The notes under the pieces were generated by a model. The model searched no databases. It was not told where the DNA came from and worked only from the letters and a program-made list of their open reading frames with translations. This document shows positions 9,216-15,153 of a stretch of DNA of 23,371 nt, in pieces. Made by a program: the position numbers and the translations under genes. The stretch's first letter is position 1; each line of letters begins with the position of its first letter. Origin of the DNA: a virus. The stretch is from the IMG/VR virus record IMGVR_UViG_3300025127_000290, positions 1-23,371 of that record. One strand, written 5' to 3'.

Positions 9216-9427
9216 TAGGTATAGGAACAGCCGGCAGTAACGTAGTAAATGAGTTTGGAAAGCAGCACAAAAAAATAACAATTACTGCTGAAGACTTTCC
9301 AAAAAAATGCACAAAAACAGAAGACTATGAAATGTACTGTCCTAGGTTTACAAGAAAATTAAAGTTTTCAAACGAAGAGTGTTGGGTTGCTCTATGGGTG
9401 CTGGTAAAGTTGCTGGATCTACATTAA
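9206..9427 (+). CDS. FtsZ/tubulin-like protein, N-terminal segment (frame broken near 9390)
   Basis: Begins at ATG 9206 with GGAGG upstream, overlapping the polymerase end. The first residues, 'IGIGTAGSNVVNEFG', match the first nucleotide-binding loop of FtsZ/tubulin proteins (G.GgaG.Nvv..). A strand 'KKITITAED' follows, where FtsZ has its NTD loop. The frame continues to a hydrophobic strand 'EECWVA' around 9374-9391 and then becomes unrelated (LWVLVKLLDLH) before a stop. The matching continuation, 'SMGAGKVAGSTLRIL', lies in the -1 frame from 9391. The two pieces therefore look like one gene of about 265 residues divided by a one-base deletion, a sequencing error or ribosomal frameshifting. 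By itself this segment would lack half the GTP site. Confidence 0.6.
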   Translation: MVLIGIGTAGSNVVNEFGKQHKKITITAEDFPKKCTKTEDYEMYCPRFTRKLKFSNEECWVALWVLVKLLDLH

Positions 9428-10008
9428 GAATATTACAGACAATTAAGAATAAAAAAATAAATATCATTTACATTTATCCCGACACATCACTAGCCAATCC
9501 AGCCGAACTTAAAAGGAACAAAGTTGTTTTTAATGTCTTACAGCAGTTTACGAGATCTGGATTACTTAATCGAATGTATCTGTTTTCAAATAAGGAAATT
9601 ATCAACACAATCGGAGACCAGCCAATAAACATGCTGTATAAAATGATAAATAAACAAATAGCAAACTCAATTGAAACATTGGAATGGCTTAAAACACAAA
9701 AACCTGTGTTTGGCTCCCAGCATGAATCAAAAGAAATATCAAGAATATGCACTGTATCTGTAGGTAATTTTGAAAATAATGATGAAAAAATGCTTTTTTT
9801 ACTTGACAACGTATCTGAATCATGCTATAATTATAGTGTAAGCAAAAATCAATTGGAGAAAAATAAAGACTTGCTAAAGATTATAAAAGAAAAAATAGAA
9901 AACGATGATAAAAATAATATTTCATCATCATTTGTTGTTTATACTTCTGAACATAATCAATCATTTTTTTATTCTCTTAAGTTTACACACTATATTCAAG
10001 AAAATTAA
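9379..10008 (+). CDS. FtsZ/tubulin-like protein, main C-terminal segment
   Basis: The -1-frame continuation of the segment at 9206. 'SMGAGKVAGSTLRIL' sits where FtsZ has the GMGGGTGTG phosphate loop. Next come a strand 'INIIYIYPD', a helix 'FNVLQQFTRSGLLNRMY', 'LFSNKEII' (like the FtsZ PNDKLL segment) and the long helix 'NMLYKMINKQIANSIETL' (like H7). The T7-loop region, 'SQHESKEISRI', lacks the usual N-D-x-x-D pattern and has Glu instead, so GTP hydrolysis may be altered. Candidate starts GTG 9379 and ATG 9394 have no good ribosome site, which favours one interrupted gene. A total near 265 residues is short compared with bacterial FtsZ or jumbo-phage PhuZ. The fold call rests on motif order; filament formation is inference. 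Confidence 0.6.
   Translation: MLGCSMGAGKVAGSTLRILQTIKNKKINIIYIYPDTSLANPAELKRNKVVFNVLQQFTRSGLLNRMYLFSNKEIINTIGDQPINMLYKMINKQIANSIETLEWLKTQKPVFGSQHESKEISRICTVSVGNFENNDEKMLFLLDNVSESCYNYSVSKNQLEKNKDLLKIIKEKIENDDKNNISSSFVVYTSEHNQSFFYSLKFTHYIQEN
9803..9831 (+). promoter_or_regulatory. Perfect-consensus sigma-70 promoter inside the tubulin-like gene
   Basis: TTGACA at 9803-9808, 17 bases, then TATAAT at 9826-9831, with TG one base before the -10 box (extended -10). This is the best consensus match in the window. Transcription would begin near 9838 and run into the control region and the small gene at 10272. It is one of three promoters stacked upstream of that gene. Confidence 0.6.
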
Positions 10009-10020
10009 TTTTTTTTCTTG
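9997..10020 (+). repeat. AT-rich inverted repeat ending at a -35 box
   Basis: CAAGAAAA (9997-10004) and TTTTCTTG (10013-10020) form an 8-bp stem spanning the end of the tubulin-like gene. The right arm runs into the TTGACA of the next promoter. It is mostly A/T, so it would be weak as a terminator; it could also act as an UP-element-like T tract. A similar AAGAAAAAA...TTTTTTCTT repeat precedes the promoter at 10115. Confidence 0.4.
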
Positions 10021-10046
10021 ACACCATATACCCAATAGGTTATATT
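10018..10046 (+). promoter_or_regulatory. Promoter with operator-like inverted repeat in the spacer (copy 1)
   Basis: TTGACA 10018-10023, 17-base spacer, TATATT 10041-10046. The spacer and -10 contain ATACCC-AATA-GGTTAT (10028-10043), a 5-of-6 inverted repeat. The block 10014-10050 is a direct repeat of 10111-10147, with 34 of 37 bases identical. A TATAAT at 10046 is also present but would need a 22-base spacer. Confidence 0.75.
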
Positions 10047-10090
10047 ATAATTGTAAGCAAGAAAAGCTTTTAAAAAAATTACAACCCACT

Positions 10091-10116
10091 AAGAAAAAAA
10101 CTTTAACTTTTTTCTT
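10091..10116 (+). repeat. A/T inverted repeat before promoter copy 2
   Basis: AAGAAAAAA (10091-10099) pairs with TTTTTTCTT (10108-10116), a 9-bp stem with an 8-base loop. The right arm merges with the -35 box at 10115. The same design as at 9997 suggests a deliberate T-tract or weak hairpin ahead of each promoter. Confidence 0.4.
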
Positions 10117-10143
10117 GACAACAAATAACCAATAGGTTATATT
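10115..10143 (+). promoter_or_regulatory. Promoter with operator-like inverted repeat in the spacer (copy 2)
   Basis: TTGACA 10115-10120, 17 bases, TATATT 10138-10143. It contains a perfect 6-bp inverted repeat, ATAACC-AATA-GGTTAT (10125-10140), overlapping the -10 box, so a bound protein would block RNA polymerase. Transcription would start near 10150 and give a leader of about 120 bases before the gene at 10272. That leader contains a small TGATGA-CTA-TCATCA hairpin (10182-10196). Confidence 0.8.
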
Positions 10144-10181
10144 ATAAGAGTGGGAAGAAAACTTGTTACGAGTTAAGCCAT

Positions 10182-10196
10182 TGATGACTATCATCA
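10182..10196 (+). promoter_or_regulatory. Short inverted repeat in the leader of the SH3-like gene
   Basis: TGATGA, 3-base loop CTA, TCATCA. It lies in the 263-bp non-coding stretch 10009-10271, which otherwise holds the two promoters. It could be an RNA hairpin or a dimer-binding operator. No uridine run follows, so it is not a terminator. Confidence 0.3.
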
Positions 10197-10271
10197 CAAA
10201 CTTTAGGTCACAATCTGCTTAATTAACCAAGGAAGTAAACACTCACAAGTCATTCACATAACGGAGGAAAT

Positions 10272-10523
10272 ATGACTACATACACACAATACACTGGAAC
10301 ATTTAGAAAAGCTGATGGTAGCACTCGCACTATGTCTTTTATTAAGACACAAGACTTACCTTCTTCACACTTTTCTGAAGGACAAATTAAAGGTAATCGT
10401 TCCCGTGATGGTAAAACTGAAGTTGTTTATGATACTCAGCTTCGATCATTTCGTCGATTCAATCACTCGACACAAATTGGTCAAATTTCTGAGCAAACTG
10501 TTCAGTATTCATTTGACAGCTAA
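10272..10523 (+). CDS. Small SH3/Sm-like phage protein (DUF2693/WYL_2-like)
   Basis: An 83-residue protein with a strong ribosome site (ACGGAGG) before ATG 10272. The pattern 'KADGSTRTMSFIKT' followed by 'VVYDTQLRSFRRFN' matches the usual layout of small T4-type phage proteins of the DUF2693/WYL_2 family (f.KaDGt.R.m..., then V.VyD....RsFR), predicted to form an Sm-like SH3 barrel. The function of the family is not established. The gene is served by three upstream promoters, and its last codons contain the -35 box of the SSB promoter. That suggests high or early expression. A nucleic-acid-binding or regulatory role for the repeated operators around it is speculation. Confidence 0.6.
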   Translation: MTTYTQYTGTFRKADGSTRTMSFIKTQDLPSSHFSEGQIKGNRSRDGKTEVVYDTQLRSFRRFNHSTQIGQISEQTVQYSFDS

Positions 10524-10541
10524 CCAACAATTGGTTACATT
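10513..10541 (+). promoter_or_regulatory. SSB promoter with inverted repeat in the spacer (copy 3)
   Basis: TTGACA 10513-10518 lies in the last codons of the SH3-like gene, followed by 17 bases and TACATT 10536-10541. The spacer carries AACCAA-CAA-TTGGTT (10522-10536), a perfect 6-bp inverted repeat similar to those at 10028 and 10125. Transcription should begin at about 10548, some 70 bases before the SSB start. Confidence 0.75.
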
Positions 10542-10550
10542 ATAATAGCG

Positions 10551-10567
10551 GGGGGATAAAATCCCCC
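10551..10567 (+). promoter_or_regulatory. Hairpin at the 5' end of the SSB message
   Basis: GGGGGAT-AAA-ATCCCCC, a 7-bp GC-rich stem beginning 3 to 4 bases after the expected transcription start of the promoter at 10513. No T run follows, so it is not a terminator. 5'-terminal hairpins commonly protect messages from decay. T4 gene 32 also has a structured leader used for self-regulation; any such link here is inference. Confidence 0.5.
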
Positions 10568-10616
10568 TGACTTTAGTCCTTAAAGACAAAAAACTTAGCT
10601 AAAATAGGAGATAAAC

Positions 10617-11381
10617 ATGGCTATAAATTTAGATTTAATGCGAAAGAAGCTGAACACTTCTAAAAATAATGGTAAAGAACAAGATAATACCAAGTGGCGC
10701 CCATCCGAAGGCGATCAAACAGTTCGAATTCTACCAACTTCTGATGGAGACCCTTTCAAAGAGTTTCACTTTCACTATAACGTTGGTAAAAACCCCGGCA
10801 TTCTTTGTCCAAAAAGAAATCATGGTGAAGATTGTCCAATCTGTGACTTTGCATCAAAGCTGTGGCGTGAAGGCGTCGAAAATAGTGATGATACTGCAAA
10901 GCGCGAAGCGAAAAAACTATTCGCAAGAAAGCGGTACTACTCACCAATCATTGTACGTGGCGAGGAGTCAAAAGGCGTAAGAGTATGGGCTTACGGTAAA
11001 ACTGCTTATGAAACACTTCTATCATATGTCCTCGATCCAGACTATGGTGATATTACTCATGCTGAAACTGGTACTGATATTGTATTGAACTATACTATTC
11101 CCGGTACACCCGGATCATTTCCCAAGACTGCTTTAAAACCACGTCGCAGACCTTCTGTCTTATGTGATGATGAAGTGGCTGATTGTGATGAGTTGATTAA
11201 TTCGATTCCTGAGATTGAGACCCTGTTCCAGCGGCACTCAACACAAGATGTTCAGGCGTTGCTGGATGAATATTTGTCCTCCGATGTTACCTCCGAAGGT
11301 CTCTCCAGTGAGTCGAACCATTACAATTCCCAGAAGACTGTTGATTCGGCTTTAAAGAACTTTCTAAACCAAGAAAGTTAA
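10617..11381 (+). CDS. Single-stranded DNA-binding protein, T4 gp32-like
   Basis: Coats single-stranded DNA during replication and recombination. The 254-residue protein begins with a basic, Asn-rich segment (MRKKLNTSKNNGKEQDNTKW), then an OB-fold-type core starting 'VRILPTSDGDPFKEFHFHY'. A zinc-binding cluster follows: C64, H69, C73 and C76 in 'LCPKRNHGEDCPICDFA', the gp32-type site in the same region of the fold. The C-terminal part is acidic, then Ser/Asn-rich, ending 'ALKNFLNQES', suitable for partner contacts. ATG 10617 follows AATAGGAGATAAAC. It has its own promoter (10513) and leader hairpin and is followed by a weak terminator-like hairpin, fitting a protein needed in larger amounts than its downstream neighbours. 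It lies next to RecA, as expected for a recombination partner. Confidence 0.85.
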   Translation: MAINLDLMRKKLNTSKNNGKEQDNTKWRPSEGDQTVRILPTSDGDPFKEFHFHYNVGKNPGILCPKRNHGEDCPICDFASKLWREGVENSDDTAKREAKKLFARKRYYSPIIVRGEESKGVRVWAYGKTAYETLLSYVLDPDYGDITHAETGTDIVLNYTIPGTPGSFPKTALKPRRRPSVLCDDEVADCDELINSIPEIETLFQRHSTQDVQALLDEYLSSDVTSEGLSSESNHYNSQKTVDSALKNFLNQES

Positions 11382-11393
11382 TTGGGAGTGTGG

Positions 11394-11421
11394 GCCCCGC
11401 ACTTAAAACTGGGGCACTTTT
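11394..11421 (+). terminator. Weak terminator / attenuator after SSB
   Basis: GCCCC (11394-11398), a 12-base loop, GGGGC (11411-11415), then ACTTTT. The stem is GC-rich but short and the T run is only four bases, so partial read-through is likely. It would reduce expression of the ATPase and RecA genes relative to SSB. Confidence 0.45.
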
Positions 11422-11435
11422 ACAATAGGAGAACC

Positions 11436-12959
11436 ATGACCACGACTTTAGATACATTTAAAATTAATCCGAGTGATGGGTTGTTTCGCAAATTAGGATC
11501 TCTCAACATTGAGTGGCCCCATGTAATTTGGGAACTTGTAAACAACTCAATACAGGCAGCAGATGATAGAGATTTAGATTTAAACTTAAAAATTATATTT
11601 GATTTTGATTCCGAAACCGAAAAACTTAATCAACTTACGGTACAAGATAAATCTGGCGGGATCAAAAGATCAGATATTTCCGTAGCCCTTGAACCAGCGG
11701 CCTTTCGAGATACAGAAAGGACTCTAAATGAACACAGCATGGGACTCAATATCGCAATCGAGCACTTAACACAAGGTAAGGGCTCTTATGAGTTAAGAAG
11801 CCACATTGGAGATAATAGCTTCATTATTAGTGATCGTCTTTCTTTTCACAAAGAAATATCAATCCACTCTCTGGATTCTAATGAAAAGCATGGTGTTGAG
11901 CTTATATTTTCTGATTTTGAAGATCAATTTGGCGATCTAAAGTTTCCTAATGGTGGATCGACCAATGCTCTATGGTATTTTTGGACCGATACATGTGCAA
12001 AATACCGGTATAAGTATGAATCCTTTATGAACGTTGGTAGAGATTTTAAAATAGAAATTGTTTGTAATTGTGGCTCACGATCAAGAAATAGAAAATACAC
12101 ACCAGTAAAGCCAGTATTAAAAAATCCTTTGAATGGAAAGAATGAGTGGGTCACAGAATTTGTACTTGAAGATCAAGATGTTAAAATCCATTATAAAATT
12201 GGCGCAGCAAGTTTACCCCATGAATCATATAATAAAGATGCTGGTCATGTTAATATATGGAATTCAATACATCCATATAGAGTTAAGACTGGGAACTTTG
12301 GTCTTGACTTAATCTATCAAGACGTTGTATTGGAACGTAATACACTATATAAGGACAAGCGAAACTCTTGGTGGGATCACTCACTTCTTCGTGGAGAAAA
12401 AATAATACTCTCCGGTGGAGAAAGTTTCTTTACCAAAGATGGAATGAAGGAAACAGAGGCAATTAGGTTCTTGGATGAAAAAGCGAAGAAAATCTTTAAC
12501 GGACAAGAACCGCACCCTTTAACAGGCGATAAGACCAATTTTTTTGATAACTTCATCAACAGAAAGAATCATGATAGAACAACCCCATGCGCACCAGAAA
12601 AAATTGTAAAATTCCGTCATCGGGAAATTCTAGAGTGTTTTATGGGAGAACAAGTATCGCAAGAATTAAATCTGCCTTGTGGGAGAATAGATATGATGTC
12701 ACCTACAACTGTCTACGAACATAAGATAAAATCATCAAAGCCAGATGATATTATGCAATTACTTAAATACTTATTATTCTGCCCAGAACACTCCGGAGAA
12801 CTATGGGCAGATGGACACACTGATGCTTCCAAAGAGACATGCACCAAAGTGAATGAACTATTAGCTGCTTCGGGAACAAATCAAAAAATAGTATTAAAAG
12901 ATCTCACCGAACAACTTAAGAACCCTAACTTAACTGACGATGAAAAAGAATTATTATAA
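11436..12959 (+). CDS. GHKL ATPase with a C-terminal PD-(D/E)XK-like motif
   Basis: A 507-residue protein. ATG 11436 is chosen because AATAGGAGAACC precedes it; the frame is open further upstream to 11382 but has no ribosome site there. N-terminal GHKL (Hsp90/MutL/histidine-kinase) ATPase motifs: E33 and N37 in 'ELVNNSIQAADD', D71 in 'QDKSGGI', and G103 in 'EHSMGLNIAIEHL'. Residues about 250-370 are a linker or transducer region I do not recognise. Near the C-terminus 'GRIDMMSPTTVYEHKIK' gives D419, E428 and K430, followed by a helix with Q441 and Y445 (QLLKY), the order expected of a PD-(D/E)XK nuclease core. An ATP-gated nuclease acting in recombination or repair is inferred from its place between SSB and RecA. 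The ATPase half is much surer than the nuclease half. Confidence 0.65.
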   Translation: MTTTLDTFKINPSDGLFRKLGSLNIEWPHVIWELVNNSIQAADDRDLDLNLKIIFDFDSETEKLNQLTVQDKSGGIKRSDISVALEPAAFRDTERTLNEHSMGLNIAIEHLTQGKGSYELRSHIGDNSFIISDRLSFHKEISIHSLDSNEKHGVELIFSDFEDQFGDLKFPNGGSTNALWYFWTDTCAKYRYKYESFMNVGRDFKIEIVCNCGSRSRNRKYTPVKPVLKNPLNGKNEWVTEFVLEDQDVKIHYKIGAASLPHESYNKDAGHVNIWNSIHPYRVKTGNFGLDLIYQDVVLERNTLYKDKRNSWWDHSLLRGEKIILSGGESFFTKDGMKETEAIRFLDEKAKKIFNGQEPHPLTGDKTNFFDNFINRKNHDRTTPCAPEKIVKFRHREILECFMGEQVSQELNLPCGRIDMMSPTTVYEHKIKSSKPDDIMQLLKYLLFCPEHSGELWADGHTDASKETCTKVNELLAASGTNQKIVLKDLTEQLKNPNLTDDEKELL

Positions 12960-12969
12960 AGGAGAAACA

Positions 12970-14049
12970 ATGGGAGAACTACTAAAAATGAAAACAGGAA
13001 AGATTAACGTTGCTGATCTTGCAAAGAAGATCAACAAGAAAATGGGAATGAATGTCGCTCATGACCTTTCCCAATCAGATCCGGTATCCGTAAAGGATTG
13101 GATTCCAACCGGATCAAAATGGCTTGACTTAATTGTGAGTCCGGGCCAAGAAGCAGGAATCCCTGTTGGAAAGATTACTGAACTGGCCGGCTTGTCCGGT
13201 TCTGGTAAATCATTCATGGCGGCACAGATTGCAGCGAATGCCCAAAAGAAGGGAATGTTCGTTGTTTATTTTGACGCAGAGTCAGCTATTGACCCTGAGT
13301 TCTTAGAGAAGGCAGGTTGTTCAAAAGACCAACTTCTTTACTATCAAGCCACGAGCGTTGAGAATGTGCTCAACACAATGGAATATGTAATGAATGAATA
13401 TGGGGAAGCCCGTGTTCTGTTCATCTGGGACAGTGTAGCTGCCACTCCGTCCGAGAAAGATTTGGAAGGTGACTTTAATCCTCAATCTTCTATGGCTGTT
13501 AAGCCAAGAATTTTTTCGAAAGCATTTCCTAAACTTACGATTCCATTAGCGAACACTGAATCAACGCTCCTTATGATTAACCAATTGAAAACCAATATCT
13601 CATCAAATCCAATGATGGCTCTTGTTGAGCCTTACATTGCACCCGGAGGAAAAGCGATTGAATACTTCAGTTCTCTTAGAATCTGGCTAACAAAGCGAAA
13701 GTCAAAGGCTAGTTTTGCGATAGATGAAGATGGTACAAGAATTGGTTCTCATGTTAGATGTTTTATCAAAAAGTCTCGTTTCGGTTCCGAAGGTCGTGAC
13801 TGTGAATTTAAAATCATTTGGGGTAATGAGATTGGTATACAAGATGAAGAATCTTGGCTAGAGATCCTTAAACGCTCAAAAACGCCTAATTTTTCATCCG
13901 CCGGTGCATGGTACACCCTTATACCAAAAGAAGGAAAACCAATGAAATTTCAGTCAAAACAGTGGAAAGATAAGTTAAAAGATGAAACATTTCGAAATGC
14001 CGTTATTGATTTATTAAATGAAGTAATGGTAGAAAAATACAAATCATAA
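12970..14049 (+). CDS. RecA/UvsX-type recombinase
   Basis: Strand-exchange ATPase for recombination-dependent replication and repair. ATG 12970 has AAAGGAGAAACA just upstream, so it is preferred to ATG 12940, which overlaps the previous gene. The 359-residue protein has Walker A 'GLSGSGKS' (74-81), 'VVYFDAESAIDPEFL', Walker B region 'VLFIWDSVAATPS', 'LLMINQLK' (like the RecA L2 side) and 'APGGKAIEYFSSLRIWL', which is diagnostic of RecA/UvsX proteins. Length is close to RecA and somewhat below T4 UvsX. It is the last gene before a strong terminator and probably shares a transcript with SSB and the GHKL ATPase. Confidence 0.9.
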   Translation: MGELLKMKTGKINVADLAKKINKKMGMNVAHDLSQSDPVSVKDWIPTGSKWLDLIVSPGQEAGIPVGKITELAGLSGSGKSFMAAQIAANAQKKGMFVVYFDAESAIDPEFLEKAGCSKDQLLYYQATSVENVLNTMEYVMNEYGEARVLFIWDSVAATPSEKDLEGDFNPQSSMAVKPRIFSKAFPKLTIPLANTESTLLMINQLKTNISSNPMMALVEPYIAPGGKAIEYFSSLRIWLTKRKSKASFAIDEDGTRIGSHVRCFIKKSRFGSEGRDCEFKIIWGNEIGIQDEESWLEILKRSKTPNFSSAGAWYTLIPKEGKPMKFQSKQWKDKLKDETFRNAVIDLLNEVMVEKYKS

Positions 14050-14078
14050 AGTTTGTTCGTGTGTTCTCCTGTGGTTGG

Positions 14079-14107
14079 CCCCCGGTTGAAAAACCGGGGG
14101 TTTTTTT
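14079..14107 (+). terminator. Strong Rho-independent terminator after RecA
   Basis: CCCCCGGTT (14079-14087), GAAA tetraloop, AACCGGGGG (14092-14100), then TTTTTTT (14101-14107). A 9-bp perfect stem with a stable tetraloop and seven T residues. It closes the SSB-ATPase-RecA unit. The T run abuts the -35 box of the next promoter. Confidence 0.92.
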
Positions 14108-14108
14108 C

Positions 14109-14137
14109 TTGACAAGATAGGAGTGCTATGATATATT
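14109..14137 (+). promoter_or_regulatory. Promoter of the exonuclease-helicase-RNR operon
   Basis: TTGACA 14109-14114, 17 bases, TATATT 14132-14137, with TG one base before the -10 (extended -10). Its spacer lacks the inverted repeat found at 10018, 10115 and 10513, so it may be regulated differently. Transcription should begin at about 14144, only about 10 bases before ATG 14155, leaving little more than the GGAGG at 14146-14150 as leader. Confidence 0.85.
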
Positions 14138-14154
14138 ATATAAACGGAGGATAA

Positions 14155-15135
14155 ATGAGACCAACAACAATTACAGAAGAGTTAGATCGCGTCATTATTA
14201 TAGACGCACTAAATATGTTTTTAAGATCATATACAATCATACCAAGTATGAATCCACAAGGTTTACCAAATGGAGGCACAATTGGATTCATCAAGTCATT
14301 ACAAAAACTATGCAGAGACTTTAGACCTAAAGAAATCATCGTGTGTTGGGATGGGCATGGAGGCTCAGAAAAACGAAGACAGATGAATAAAAATTATAAA
14401 CAAGGCAGAAGGCCAGTTAGATTCAATCGTCGTATGATTGATTTGCCTGAAGAAGAAGTTTACAAAAACAGAAGAGACCAGCAGCTTAGACTACATGAGT
14501 ATCTTAACTGTATGCCGTTGATGCAGCTTATGGTTGATTTTGTTGAAGCAGATGATATTATCGCACATGTAATAAACAACAAAAAATATAAAAATTGGGA
14601 GAAGATAATTGTTTCTTCGGATAAGGATTTCTATCAATTGTTAGGTGTTCAAAATACATGGATTTGGAGACCGATACAAAAAACATTGCTAAATGGTAAA
14701 ATGCTTTTATACAAAGAGGGTATTCACCCAAACAACTATGCACTGGCTAGAGCGATTGACGGGGACAAGTCTGATAACATTGAGGGAGTTCCTAGAATTG
14801 GTATGAAAACTATTAAAAAAGACTTACCAATTCTGGAACAGTCTGAGCAAATCAGTTGCAATGAGTTATTTGTTCATTGTAGAATGCAAATAAAACAAAA
14901 AAATATACATAAAAAGTTGCTAGAACACCAAGAACGTGTTAAAAAGAATTATGAAATAATGCAACTATATGAACCAAACATCTCTTATAATGGGCGGAGA
15001 TCTATTGATTACATAGTAGACTCTTTTGAGTATGGGTTTGATAAGTTGGAGATTCAAAAAATGCTCATACAGGACGGAGAAGCCCAATTAAATTTATCTG
15101 ATTTGTGGACAGCTTTTAAAAAAATGAAACCATAG
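14155..15135 (+). CDS. 5'-3' exonuclease / flap endonuclease (T4 RNase H-like)
   Basis: Removes RNA primers and 5' flaps during lagging-strand synthesis. The 326-residue protein has the FEN-family acidic sites in order: D17 in 'VIIIDALNMFLRS', 'IIVCWDGHGGSEKRRQ', E131/D133/D134 in 'VEADDIIAHVI', D156/D158 in 'VSSDKDFYQLL', and the helix-three-turn-helix with 'DGDKSDNIEGVPRIGMKT' (202-219) that holds DNA and metal. The length is close to T4 RNase H (305 aa). ATG 14155 follows ACGGAGGATAA. It supplies the 5'-3' nuclease missing from the short polymerase at 8022. First gene of the operon starting at 14109. Confidence 0.88.
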   Translation: MRPTTITEELDRVIIIDALNMFLRSYTIIPSMNPQGLPNGGTIGFIKSLQKLCRDFRPKEIIVCWDGHGGSEKRRQMNKNYKQGRRPVRFNRRMIDLPEEEVYKNRRDQQLRLHEYLNCMPLMQLMVDFVEADDIIAHVINNKKYKNWEKIIVSSDKDFYQLLGVQNTWIWRPIQKTLLNGKMLLYKEGIHPNNYALARAIDGDKSDNIEGVPRIGMKTIKKDLPILEQSEQISCNELFVHCRMQIKQKNIHKKLLEHQERVKKNYEIMQLYEPNISYNGRRSIDYIVDSFEYGFDKLEIQKMLIQDGEAQLNLSDLWTAFKKMKP

Positions 15136-15153
15136 TTAAAAACGGAGGACAAC

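Noticed and set aside
9389-9400. Programmed -1 frameshift signal in the tubulin-like gene
   Set aside because: No X XXY YYZ heptamer or obvious pseudoknot is visible at the join, so I do not annotate a frameshift element, only the frame break.
10551-10567. Rho-independent terminator before SSB
   Set aside because: The hairpin has no T run after it and lies just downstream of the SSB promoter; better read as a 5'-end hairpin.
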